This document shows, piece by piece, positions 49,997 to 62,500 of a DNA stretch of 64,000 bases. This DNA is from Rotaria macrura. Lineage: Eukaryota; Rotifera; Eurotatoria; Philodinida; Philodinidae. How positions within the stretch are numbered: the stretch's first letter is position 1; every line of letters begins with the position of its first letter. Under the pieces are notes generated by a model. That model saw only the letters and a program-made list of their open reading frames with translations. It had not been told where the DNA came from and searched no databases. Made by a program: the position numbers and the translations under genes. The stretch is from contig OENT01000417.1 of assembly GCA_900239685.1 (NCBI GenBank), positions 1 to 64,000 on the forward strand, read 5' to 3'.

Positions 49997-52900
49997 TCAA
50001 GCACTTTTATACATTTTATTAATACGATAATCAGTAAAGAATCCCCAAAGAAAGGCGCAAAATGCTAAAATCAAAATACCGTTTATATTACATATACGTT
50101 TCCAAAATGGTCTCTCGGGTGCTAATGGTGGCATCACTGATACAGATGATGCTTCATTATCGACATCACCTTGATGTTCAACACCACATATCCATGCCAA
50201 AGCGAGTCTTAAATAATAGGACCAATTTTTATTCGATGGATCTATGCGCATATGTAAAAAGAGAGTGAGAGAGAGAAAGAAATAATATAAGTGAAACAGA
50301 TACGTAGGATGTTTTTCCATACCTGCATAGAAGATACCAGTTTTTCGTAAATTAGCAGCTGATTGAGAACGTGATACTTTTTGAATTGGTGAAACTGCTT
50401 GAACATTCTGATCTTCAAATGCTGTATCGGCTTTATGCCATCGGCCAGGTTTCGTTGGTATGGGCATTGGTTTATTTGGATTGTCCAAATCGAATAGATT
50501 CAAACCGTATAACTTGAAGAAAGCAAAAACGAAAGTAAATATTCAAAAATTACTCTTGCCATTCGATTGTATAGAAGAGTTAATAACATACATATTTTTC
50601 AGGTATGGGTCGAGTAAGTAGACTAATCGTTATTGTAACCAAACAAGTCAATGTAAACAATAGAATAGCAAAATATAGAAAATGAAATTTAACTGCTTGT
50701 GGACGTTTATCTGTTTCTGATAGTAGACATGGTGGCACTGAATATGAAAATTCCCATATAAAACGTATTAAACCAATCACTAAACCACATATTAAACCCC
50801 AAAATGCACCCTAAATAAATATAACTTACACAGATTAAAAAAAGCATGCTGTTTGTTTTTTTAAAATCATACATACTTCTTCATTGATTCTTTTCCATAA
50901 GATTGCTAGAAGATAAATAGCACAAATTGGTGGTGCAAGGAAACTTGTTACTGCTCTAAAACAAGAATTCTATCGTGTATGTTTTTCTGTTTGATGATCG
51001 TTTTGTTTTCATACTGAATGTAATCAAATAGTTTTCCGCCTTGTGCTGCCGATATAATCGGTATCCAAACGATGGATATGCCCACAAGAACTAATGTAAA
51101 GATTCTATGAATAAAAGTAAAACAAGAAAATAATTTTTCATTCGCTTGTTTGTGAGTTCAACGTGCTTTTTTTCCCTACCTTCCGACAATCAATAATTCC
51201 CATTGTGGTGCTTTCGAACGAAAACGTTGCCATATATCAATGGTAAATATAGTTGACGAAGAATTGAATATTGATGTTAATGATGACATCAATGCTGCAA
51301 TCATGCAAGCAAGCATAAGACCACGTAATCCATTTGGCATTAATCTGATAACAATCAATGGATAAGCAATATCTGTGCATGATGCTTTATTGCCACAGAT
51401 TTGTTCACATGTATCAGGGGTTGAACATCCAATTAGATCTTATATGAAAAACAAAATAGAATTTTTATAGACTAATCGATTACTTAGGTTTCTTGTATGA
51501 CTGCCGATGAATTTTTCTTTTACCTGGAAAAATAATTCGTGCAACCATGCCAGGAATAATCATGAGAAAAATAGGTAAAAATTTCAAGTAACTAGCCACT
51601 ATACAACCAGCTTGTGCATGAGTTAAGTTTTTTGCAGCCAATGCTCGTTGAACAATAACCTAAACATTGAAAATTAACATCGTCAAAAATCTTTGTACAA
51701 ACTAACTTGATCACTAAAAGACGAACAAGAAAAAATAGAATATTTATCAAGAGATTCGTATTAGTTTTGTTTGATCATAGAATAACTAACCTACACCAAT
51801 ACCATATACTTAAAATAGTCATACCAATGATTCCAACCCACGGTGGACCATCGCCTGAATCAAGTGGTCGAATAAGACTGAAGTAATCGTTCGGTGGAAT
51901 ACCACAACTTATATTAGAAGATAATGTTGTATCAGAAACAGCATATGGGTAAAGCTCTTTAATTAATTGTATGCCACCGACTCGAACATAACAAATAATC
52001 ATAAGAATAAAAGCTGATATAATCATAATAATGGTTTGAATGAAATCTGTCCAAATTACAGCTGATAATCCACCTAAAGAATAAATGATATTTTTGATAA
52101 AATCTCGTTTGTTTTCTTTCTTATATCAACTTACCACCGATAGTAAAGATAGCAGCAAGAAGAACAAGAGCGATCACTGATACATACATATTCCAACCTA
52201 ATGCTTGATTAAGAAAAATGGCACCAGAATAAAGATCAACAGATATTTTTGTGAATATCGATAGGAGTAAAGCCAAAATTGTAAGATAAAAACGTATTCG
52301 ATCGCCACCAAATCTTTTCTTTAAAAATTCTGGCATTGTATAAACCTATTGATAAAAAAGATGCGAGAGATTTTTTTGCTAGAACATACTTTCTAATATA
52401 TATATATATATATAAGAGGAAATGCTCGCTTTAGACTCACATCGGCTTTGATATAAACAGGTAAAAATATCCAACCGAGAATCATCAATACATAACTTGC
52501 CTAAAATGACAATGTATTTCATTATAAGTCCACATGCAAGTGTTAAATATCAACAATATACATTCAGTTCGAAACCAGCCACACCTATGCCATTATTTGC
52601 ACCGCTACCTATTCAGTAAGAATAACAATATTACATTATCTATATTCTTTCAGATATGCGAAAAAAATTTCTTCTTCTATGTTAGGAATGTAGAAAATGT
52701 GAATTTTCAGAGCTAAACTTCGTAGGTGCTATTCAATCATTGATTTTGATCACACACTTACTGCATATGCAAAAAGCTGATTCAGGCATGATTAGTCATT
52801 ATGAATACTCTCTAAAACGAGGTATTTTCGTATGAATACCGATTAGATGACTCACAGTTCATTCATTTAAATAGAAGTTTCGTTCTCAATCATACGTAAA

Positions 52901-54884
52901 AACTTATGACATGATTTTAAAGAAAAACTACGGCAATATAAACGAATCGATCAGCAATTCATCAGTTGAAACTACCTGCAAGGCCAATAAAATGTCCACT
53001 ACCAATATTGCTAGCGAATAGAGATGCACCAACCTAAAATAAATTTAGGACATTTGCTCTTATTACTTTTTTTGATATAAATAAACTTGATTCTCACAGG
53101 TAAAAATGTCATTGATCGTCCGGCTAGAAAATAACCCCCTAAAATATCAATGCATGATAAATTACTAATCGACTTGATAATATTCAATGCATACCAACAC
53201 TGCCACGATTTTTGCATGACGACTAAAACATAATGATAGATCCATTGTATCAAACCGATGATCTTATTTACTTAATTTTACTATTTTAATTTTATAGCTT
53301 CAATTTACCATCAATAAATCGCTTTTAAGGCCATAAAGTACTTAGTTTATCATGAGAATAAAATGTAATCAGTATCGTTTTAAATTGGTTCAAAAAGTGC
53401 TTTCAAGATAAACAGTAACCCGATCATATGAGTAAAAATTTGTTCGATTGAAAAGATGAACGTGTTATTGCGACAATTTAGTTAATTCTATGGTTTGATC
53501 CATCGATGTCAACCATGTTTCGTACTCTATCTTATTTGTAAAACTACAAAAACGCATCATATCTCAACAGTCAATTCTTGAACTTCATACATTTTTACTA
53601 CTATGGGTCAGTGGGGTCTCAGAAATACTTCTATCAATGTATGACGTAGTATGAATAATTTTGATAGTTCATACTATAAACATGTTATTTTTACTGTCTC
53701 ACTGAAGAGTTCGATGTATAACATTTTCATTTTCATTAACATGAGAAGTCTGAACATTGACTCATTGTAAAACAAGAAAATCTTCAATTATTGATCAAAA
53801 GCTCTTCGAATAAAAACTACGATCGATTGTCTACCTATTGTCATTTTTCATGATCGCACAACGGATGTATCTATGAACATTGTTCAATCTTTGTGGTATT
53901 CATCTTGGTTTTCTTCAGTTTCACATACATCCTAGATTACCAATAATATACTAGTTACGACAACGAGAATACATTTATGGATTTTATTCAAGTTTTTGAA
54001 TCACGCTAAAACTATTCATAGAATGCAACTTATTGTTGAGTAAAATCTGTGATGAAAAATATATCTATAGCATTGATTAATTTAACAACTAATACACATA
54101 AATCGAGATGAAATCCTGCGTGCAACTGAAATAATGACTAAAGATCAATGAGAACATTTCATCGATGATAGTTTATTGAAAGTAAGTCGTTCGAAAATCT
54201 TTCTCATAAATCCTTTTGAATCAGAATGACAATACGTCGGATTAACATAATATTAGTTTTTCGCTGATTAATGTCAGACGGTTTCAGTTGGATTAGTCCA
54301 GATTGTCAAGACTCGCAAATAGACATGAGTGGGACCAATTTGTTTTGGTCCCGTTCCCGTCCCCGACCAAAAAACGAATTTTACTCTCAGTTCCAGTCCC
54401 GGTCCCGGCAAAAAAGAAATTTTGGTCCCAGTCCCATTCCCTTTGGGACCGGGACCATGTTGCACATATCTATTCGCAAAGTAAGAAAAGAAGCTATGTA
54501 CATAATGATTCAAGCTTCTACTCTACGACTCTATGCGAGGGCTGAAATATGACTCGATCTATTTTAACAGATTTATTTCACGAACAGACAATCTTTATTT
54601 CATCTAGCACTTGGCACATAATAATTTAGAAGGCTTTTGCCGCGTCACATCATCCTTGAGTACTACAATATGGTGTATTTCGACACCGTTCAAGTTCATT
54701 TTCAACATTTTGTACTACTCCAACGAAAAATTTTCAATGCCATCGTTATGCACTTATGATACTTTCAGATGGTATGTTTGTTTGAACTTACCCAAAGACC
54801 GAATCCGATAATAATTGCAAAATATGCAACTAAGACTAATATGTCACCCCAATGAAGACTGACGCTAGTGATTGCAGTAGCCAT
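49997..54884 (-). CDS. Sodium/solute symporter of the SGLT (SLC5) family (681 aa)
   Basis: It drives uptake of a sugar or related small solute with the sodium gradient. Exons: 54884-54792, 53222-53195, 53138-53098, 53033-52976, 52608-52562, 52500-52441, 52345-52135, 52073-51791, 51713-51707, 51659-51524, 51438-51180, 51104-51015, 50955-50877, 50810-50592, 50512-50323, 50241-49997. Signatures in order: [104 protein letters not shown], and a final helix ending FLWGFF. About 14 membrane helices are expected. The Gln in DYIQ matches Gln457 of SGLT1, which contacts sugar, so a glucose-type or inositol-type substrate is plausible but not proven. A 7-nt exon is required to complete SDQ. Intron 1 (1.57 kb) holds a GC-rich repeat. 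Confidence 0.92.
52397..52414. repeat. (TA)n microsatellite in SLC5 intron
   Basis: About nine TA units in the short intron between exons 6 and 7. Confidence 0.9.
54328..54463. repeat. GC-rich GGGACC/GGTCCC degenerate repeat in SLC5 intron 1
   Basis: At least ten degenerate copies of TCCCG/GGTCCC/GGGACC units stand out from the AT-rich surroundings. The tract opens with a near-perfect hairpin (GGGACCAA, short loop, TTGGTCCC) and closes with the reverse orientation (GGGACCGGGACC), so the whole can fold back on itself. No coding sense is evident. Confidence 0.75.
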
Positions 54885-55168
54885 ATGAGTTCTCGTTGAC
54901 TTTTGTGTTAAATGTATTTCGTATTTTATATCTTTTATCTAGCTTTTATTTTCAATTTTTTGTAAATATTTTCAAAGTCGATAAACGATATAATGCTAAG
55001 GTCATGAGGAAGTATATAAATAGAAAAATGAATATCTAACCTACTTTAACTTTTAATGTATTTGCTTTCTAATCCTTGAATTTTTATTCGTCGTTAAAGG
55101 TTTACATCTTTACATTATATACAACAAGAAACAAAAGAAATCATGTTTTGGGGAACCCCCTTGCAAAG

Positions 55169-58100
55169 TTAATCGACTATTTCGCGTTTGATATTTTCGT
55201 GCGTTGATAAGCTGAATGAGCCAACGTTACCACTATTTTCTATTGATCGTTGCCGAACACGTTTTATATTTTCTTGAGTTATGCGAAGACGTTCAGTTAA
55301 ATCTTGTATTTCATTTCGAACACGTTGTCGAGCATTTTTTATGCGTGCTATTGTATCAAGCTTTTTTGCATCATCTACAATGATTTTTTATTTTTTATTG
55401 CCTTCTGAGTTGAGTAATGTGTTGTTCTAACTTACATTCTTTTTCAGTTGCTAAATTTTCATCTGTTGGTGGTGCGAGGGATTTCGCACAATTAAGTAGA
55501 CGAGCCAGCAAATCGGATGGTTCTTGAAAAATCTATAAAGCAATAAAATGACCAATAAAGAGTTCTGAATGTCAACAGAATATACAAGAAAACTGAATCA
55601 TGTATCCACAGTTAATAATCAACATGGAACAATATCACATAAAATTGTTTGTGTTTTCTACGATCTTAAATTTCTTAGAGACGATATAAAACAAATTTTT
55701 TTAAATTCAAAAATGGAGAGTTACTTCTTATTTTAATTGCTATCTCTCATAAGCAATTAAAAATAAAGATTCTATGTATACTTATTAAATATACATACAT
55801 ATATGAGTAAGTTCTGTGCATTGAGAAGATAAATCTAGAGAACATATTTTTATCAAATGTGAATCTTCATTTTTATCTGGTAGTCCGTAAAACTTTATAA
55901 TCTCAACGTTAGAAATAAAAGATACACGAAAGTAATTTAGATATGATTCTTTCCATTTATCAGTTAAATTGTTTAATGTTGTTACTAATTGAAATTATAT
56001 CAGTAATGAAAGACAACATGGATTAACATTTTCTAATCGTTATTCTGAGATGATGTTTATAACTTAGAAGAATACGACTATTTTTCAAACAATTTTCGTC
56101 AATACAATCGTTTATAGTATGAGCGATGGGACATGGAATGTTCAGACTAATCTCAAGTCGAAACTCGAAGACAATACTGTTGACCACTTGTAAAAGGATA
56201 CTAGTAATTCCAGATTTTTACCGATTTGCTCAGTAAAGTGGAAAGATACTCTTTCTTTTTAATTTTTTAATTTATTTTGACGTTTTACAGCCGACTAGCA
56301 GCTCCTTTAGTAATTCATTTTTACTTTTTTGATTGAAACTTAAGGTGTTAAATGCATAAGTGAAGAATAATGTAGGTTAAAAGACACATGGAATGAGAGA
56401 AGATGATCAAACTGTTGAAAACACGCCCATACTCGCGCCCTCATGATGTAGAGCACTAGGTCATATCTGGATCACCTATTTCGGCCGTTTCTCGAAAACT
56501 ATTCATATCTTTCCTCAGCAACGTCCGTTTGAATTCATTTTTTCTCTCCGAAATAGAGTGATCGATGCTCTACATTTCTAATATGTTTTTATTCAAGATT
56601 AATTAGCCTTCAATGAGTAATCTTAATTACAAAAATGTCTCCTTGACAGCACTATTCGTTCTGTTACTTTCTTAATGTGATCACTCTAGCTATGGTTCGT
56701 CCTAATTCGATCAATACATGTGGTTTGTATGAACCTTTCCGAAAAAACGTTGTTTCATGAGACAAATTTTTCTTTTCCATTAAAAAATGGTACCATGCAA
56801 TTCCTCACTTAATAATCTATCTTTTGATATTTTTTTTAAATCCAAATTAAAGTTTATCGTCAACTTTTTCTTTGCCCGTATTTGATCACCGCATAGAAAA
56901 ACACATGGAACTACAATCGATTTTCGAAACGAACCTGCTCTCTCTAATCGAAGTACAAAATTCTGACTTGATGTTGGAATATGTTGGAACGAAAACTATT
57001 TAGCTCTGACTATCAGCTATCCATAGATATCATGATGAGTCTGTCGGAGAATTTTTAAGCGCGCTTTTATATAGAGATAAAAAATCATATTTTTACTAAT
57101 TTACTAGTTTGATTTTTATCAAGATTCGAAAGTACAAATCGTGGCAATCATGAAGAGATACATATACACATCATTTCCGACTGAATAACATAAAATATAA
57201 GCTTGAATACTAATCCATTTATCGATAACGTAGATGGAAATATACAACGTGTGATCCAAATTCTTTATCTGAAATGTCAGTACTCAATGTGTTTTGAGTA
57301 ATTGGACCATATTCTGAAGGTGTCAAACAGCAACAGCAATGTGAAGATCATTGGGAGCATTATTTTCTTTTTCTCTTTACAGAATCGTCTACTCGGACAC
57401 AGGGAAACGAATCATCAGACATTGGTTCGCTAGCCACTGATAATTAAGTAATTTAGAGTCCATGAAATATTCTCGTTCAAAAACTTCGCCTAAAACTAAT
57501 AATACCGATTTTCACTAACTTTTCAAAACGTTAACATGACTATCAATTCCCTCTTTCTTTCATGGTGCAAAATCACACAAAAAATTTGTCCGGAAGACTC
57601 ATCATGGTATCTATGGACTAAATAGCTTTCGTTCCAACATTTTAACATCAAGTCAGAATTTTGTACTTCAATTAGCGAGAGCAGGTTCGTTTCGAAAATC
57701 GATTGTAGTTCCATGTGTTTTTCTATGCGGTGATCAAATACGGGCAAAGAAAAAGTTGACGATAAACTTTAATTTGGATTTTAAAAATAATATCAAAAGA
57801 TAGATTATTAAGTGAGGAATTGAATGGTACCATTTTTTAATGGAAAAGAAAAAATTGTCTCATGAAACAAAGTTTTTTCGGAGAGGTTCATACAAACCAC
57901 ATGTATCGATCGAATTAGGACGAACCATAGCTAGAGTTATCACATTAAGAAAGTAACAGAACGAATAGTGCTGTCGAGTAGACATTTTTGTAATTACGAT
58001 TACTCATTGAAGGCTAATTGATCTTGAATAAAAACATGTTAGAAATGTAGAGCATCGATCACTCTATTCCGGTAAGAAAAAATGAATTCAAACGGACGTT

Positions 58101-59218
58101 GCTGAGAAAAGGTATGAATAGTTTTCGAGAAACGGCCGAAATAGATGATCCAGATATGACCAAGTGCTCTAGCTTGAGATGATCATTTAACATTTATCTA
58201 AGATTCTCAGTTGCTATAGAACTGTGAGAACTTGCGAAAAATATAATCTACAAAAATATCTAGTTTAAATATCGTCAGGTTGATTTATCATTCTGTAAGG
58301 TATCGCTCTCTTTATTTGACTAGTATAAAAACTGCAGAAACCTTTAATAATATAGACGTAAATTTAAATAAAAACATTGTTTTTTGCTTCTATCAAGAAT
58401 AAAATGTCGTCAGTAAGGAAGTCACTCGAAAACGATACAAATTTCACATTATCATCGTATCTTTTATTATCGCTTTAGTCTCGTTGACGACTACTCGAAG
58501 TCAAATTCTCAAGTAGAACAAAATTCAAAGATTGTATTTATGCTGTGACGAGTTGTCATATCTAATACAAAATAGAATTGTAGTATCAAGTTAAAAACTT
58601 ACCAATTCATCATAATATTCATTAAGTAATGCTTTTGTACCGGCAACAACATCTGGATCTGTAGAAAAAAGTTTTAAATGATGATAGAACACTACCTAGA
58701 TAAATATAAATGGCAATAAAACAGAATTTCTAATCTCGACAACGAAATCATACCGGTTTTTCGTTAGGGTCAGCAAAGAATATCGTTATCTGTGTTTCAA
58801 ACTCTCCCCAACCACTTTCTTCGACTTCAAACGGTGCTTGTGCTATGACTGTAAATGAACATAAGCACTCTAGTCAGATTCATCTTCTCTTTTATCTTAC
58901 CTCTTGCATGATTTGGATATGTTTCATGCAAACGAAATTGCACCTTACTAACGTATGTCGATAGATCATCATTATTAAACGAACGAACGAAAATTTTCCA
59001 TTTATGTGTATGACCATCGGAATCTCGTTTGGAACCAAAATGTTTAGCTGTATTACCATACAGAATAGGCTTAATGATTACCACTGGTGTTCGCTACGTT
59101 ATAAAAAAGAAAAACAAAATAGTCGTAGTTCATTTCTTTGTCTTTTGAGAAATCTGATTCTTTGTTTCGTTAATATTACTGTTGATGTTGTTATCAATTC
59201 AGAATTTCCTGTAGACAT
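55169..59218 (-). CDS. YEATS4: YEATS domain protein 4 / GAS41 homologue (240 aa)
   Basis: GAS41 reads acylated histone tails and is a subunit of the SRCAP and TIP60/NuA4 chromatin complexes, which deposit H2A.Z. Exons: 59218-59180, 59093-58901, 58848-58754, 58695-58603, 55532-55436, 55374-55169; phases agree throughout. The YEATS domain spans about 14-145: [52 protein letters not shown] and [19 protein letters not shown]. After the domain come YYDELIFQEP and a basic coiled-coil tail ([20 protein letters not shown]), as in the human 227-aa protein. Human has LHESYGN where this has LHETYPN, so the reader-pocket Ser is Thr here. The first exon (13 codons, [11 protein letters not shown]) is chosen from phase and splice sites and is the least certain part. 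Intron 4 is 3.07 kb because it carries a foldback element. Confidence 0.9.
56449..58171. mobile_element. Foldback (long inverted-repeat) element in YEATS4 intron
   Basis: Two inverted arms of about 600 bp (56451-57055 and 57579-58169) flank a unique centre of about 520 bp. Both ends begin TA-GAGCACT-GGTCATATCTGG read inwards, giving a TA target-site look at 56449-56450 and 58170-58171. Landmarks shared by both arms include CGGCCGTTTCTCGAAAACTA, GAACGAAAACTATTTAG (inexact) and GATGAGTCT near the inner edge. Arm identity by eye is above 90%, so the insertion or last homogenisation is fairly recent. No transposase frame was found; the centre is AT-rich. Confidence 0.8.
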
Positions 59219-59558
59219 CTACAAGATAAAATGTCACATAATTTTCTTGTTTTCTGTTTTCTCTGTAAATCAAATACGGATAACTTGATCAAATAATGAA
59301 GTGAATAATATTATCAATGGTATACAAAAATAGAGACAGTATTATTCTGTTTAAAAATGAAATTTGAGAAAGGAAAGAAAAGCCCGGTTCGTAGGAAATG
59401 AAGCATAAAACAAACAAGTTTAGATAATAAAGTGCTTAAAATGACAGAGAAGAAAAAAAAATACAAAAAAGGAAAAAAATGAATACAGATTTAATGAACA
59501 ATAAAATTAATTTAGAAAGTCACTGTGAGTAAATGTTTTCAAATTGCTATAGTAAAAA

Positions 59559-62500
59559 TCAGACAATCAATTCAACATAATTTGACGGCACGACCCCTAG
59601 AGAAAACAAGTAAACGATAGGACTTAATCGAAAAATAATTTCTATAATTCATTATTACCAGTTTTTCCATCGAGTTCAGCTGTCCACCAAGTTTCATCTA
59701 AACATTAGTTAGAAAAAAAAGAGCATAGTGGCATACATTGAAATCGAAATTTCGTTACCATTATTATCAATAAGGATTAGTTCGGTCTCAGCAGTAAATG
59801 AAAGTTCATCAGCTGATCGAGCTTGAAAATCATACAAGGCACGGAGTTTTTTTCTATTGATTGGTTTTGGACCTGCTGGTCGTGGAGGTTTAGCTGGTGG
59901 CTTTTTGGAAGGAGTACTAGACAAGAAAAGCAAAGGTGAAAAATAAATAAGTAAAATCTATTTGAACTGACTTAGATGTGGATTTAAATTGTAGTCCACG
60001 TGGTTTTTCAGCATTCGCTTGATTTGGTCCTAGAAAAAGAAATATGAATGACAATATGGAAAATTCCTACTTTTCCGAACTATTGACACTTACGCGATTG
60101 TTTCGACAAACCTTTTGAGATCATCACAGTCATTGTACTACGATTAATTTTCATATCATAATCACGTGGCATATCAACTCCTTTCCGTAATTTGTGAGCA
60201 TCAATTTGATTCTAAATGAAATCGTATTATCATTTCATTACAAAATTATGAATTTGAAATAATATAAGAGTTAAATTTTGTATTTATCTACATTTCTATA
60301 CTTCATCTTGAGTGTTTGTTTGAGCTCAATGTTCTTTAACAATTGAGTCGAACAATTCATTAGCACACTCACAATAATTAAATAGTTGATCCAAAAGGTA
60401 CGAAAATCGAAGATCGGACACTAACTAGTCAGACTCTTTCGTCATCTTCTTCGTCTATCATCATTGTTAATATGATAGTGAAACGTCACAAATGCATGTT
60501 TCTATTATAACAATCTAATAAATATTCAGATTCATGAAATTTTATTTTTTTGATATTTCTTGATTTTATTAAAAAATAAGTTTCACTGAATCGAAAATCT
60601 TTCATCGATCAACATTTGAAAAAGGAAAACATTCTAGGAAATTCATCTCACTAACGTTACTTGACACAATAGATAACTGTTATTTGTTCTACATGGTTCC
60701 GATTCGGTTCTGTCATATCAAAATAAAACTTCACGCTTTTATATTCTATAATATTACCGTTTGAGAAGCAGTTGTTGCATATGAAAATTTAACACTACGT
60801 GTTCCGCCGCCAATCCAACTTTGTTTTTTAACTGTATATTCAAAGCTATGATGAAAAGTACAAGCGAACATGATTTCTATTCAAATGTGAAAGGTAAATT
60901 CTTATACCCACCCTTGTCCGAATGTAATCGGTAATGAACGGTTCGTTTTCTTTAGATAATTTTTTGATATAGTAGATACTGCTTCTGTTTTACTCGATAT
61001 TTCCAATAGTGTGGCATAATCATTATTAACACAAATTAAAAAGAAATTATCACGATATTCACTAATATGTAAAAAGAAATTGATTTTTATAAAATCATCA
61101 TACAATAGTGCACATCATATTTTATTTACCTTAGTTTAATTTCAGTAATATTTTCTAATGGAATACGTCGTTTAATGATATACTGTAATGTGTAGCCTTC
61201 TTGTTGTTGTTGTGATTGTTGTTGTTTATTTTTTGAAGCAGCTGAATTATTCGATTTTCCACCGCTGCCAACTTTAGTCTATGCATCATTTTCATAGATG
61301 AAAATAAAACAAGAGGAAATTCTTTTACATACAAATTCTTCTTCAATAATATACAATGCTTGATTCGTACTAATAAAATATCGTCCTTGTCGACGAAAAC
61401 GTCGATCATATTTATATAGATATGAACTAAAATCAGTTTTTTCACTACGTGGTATTATTCGTTGTAAATCAGGTCGTTGATGAAGATTACAATAATCTCC
61501 AAAATAATCACGATCAAGCGAACGTGCATTACGTTCTTTTCGTCCGTATAGAATGTCGGTTGCTGTAAACACCAGTGACAATACGAATAACAAATGAACA
61601 ATGAAAACTCATTACCTTGTTCACGTTGCTTTTGATAGACACGTACAGCACAAAAACGTTTCATTGCTTTTTGAATAATACGTGCATAATTATCGAATTT
61701 TCGTAAACGCATGTCTTCAAGTATGTGTAACTAAGAATATCAAGTAAACATTCTCTGATTACAAATGAGAATCAATATAGAGTATGAAATGATTAGTAAG
61801 AAGATTTCGACTCTTTATTTTACAAGCACATTCTATTCTATCGTTTGAAGAAAAATCATATGATTTGAAGAAATACTTCCAATTTCAAAATGCTACTTAC
61901 ACTTTCTGGTGATTTAATAAATACTTTTGTTGTTCCTAATTGTACTTCACGTCGATCTAAATGCATTGTATCAACAATATGCATGATTCCATCGGTTAGT
62001 TTTCCATTCCATTTAGGCCATGTTTGTTTTGTTAATATAGCGTATCTAAATCGATAATCAAGTTTCAATTAACTAAACGAGAAGCAAATAGAAAGAAATT
62101 GACATGCCGGCTTAAAAATTTTGCAAATTCACGTCGATAAACAAAACCAGCTTTTCGAACTTCAATATTAGCAACAAGACCTAAATATTTGACTTGTTCA
62201 ACAACACTAAATACCAGTCGAATTGATCAATATTAAAATTTTCAAATGAATATATAGTTTACCTTGTTGAATGCCATTCGCCAGGTGCTTGATTTTCGTT
62301 TGGTTTGATACATCGAACGTCTACAAACGACAACGAATGTATACGTACACAAATATGTCAAGATAAAAATGAAGAAATATGTAAATACTAGTATCGAAAA
62401 TAGATTTCTATTGGCCGCTGAGATATTCAAAAGTAATATGAAAACGATACAGATCTATGTTCGAAAATTTTCAAGTGTTCCATACAAAATAAAAACATGT

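Noticed and set aside
57523..57747. 74-aa minus-strand ORF inside the right arm of the foldback element
   Set aside because: A similar but interrupted frame exists in the left arm. It is short, with no recognised domain and no exon partners.
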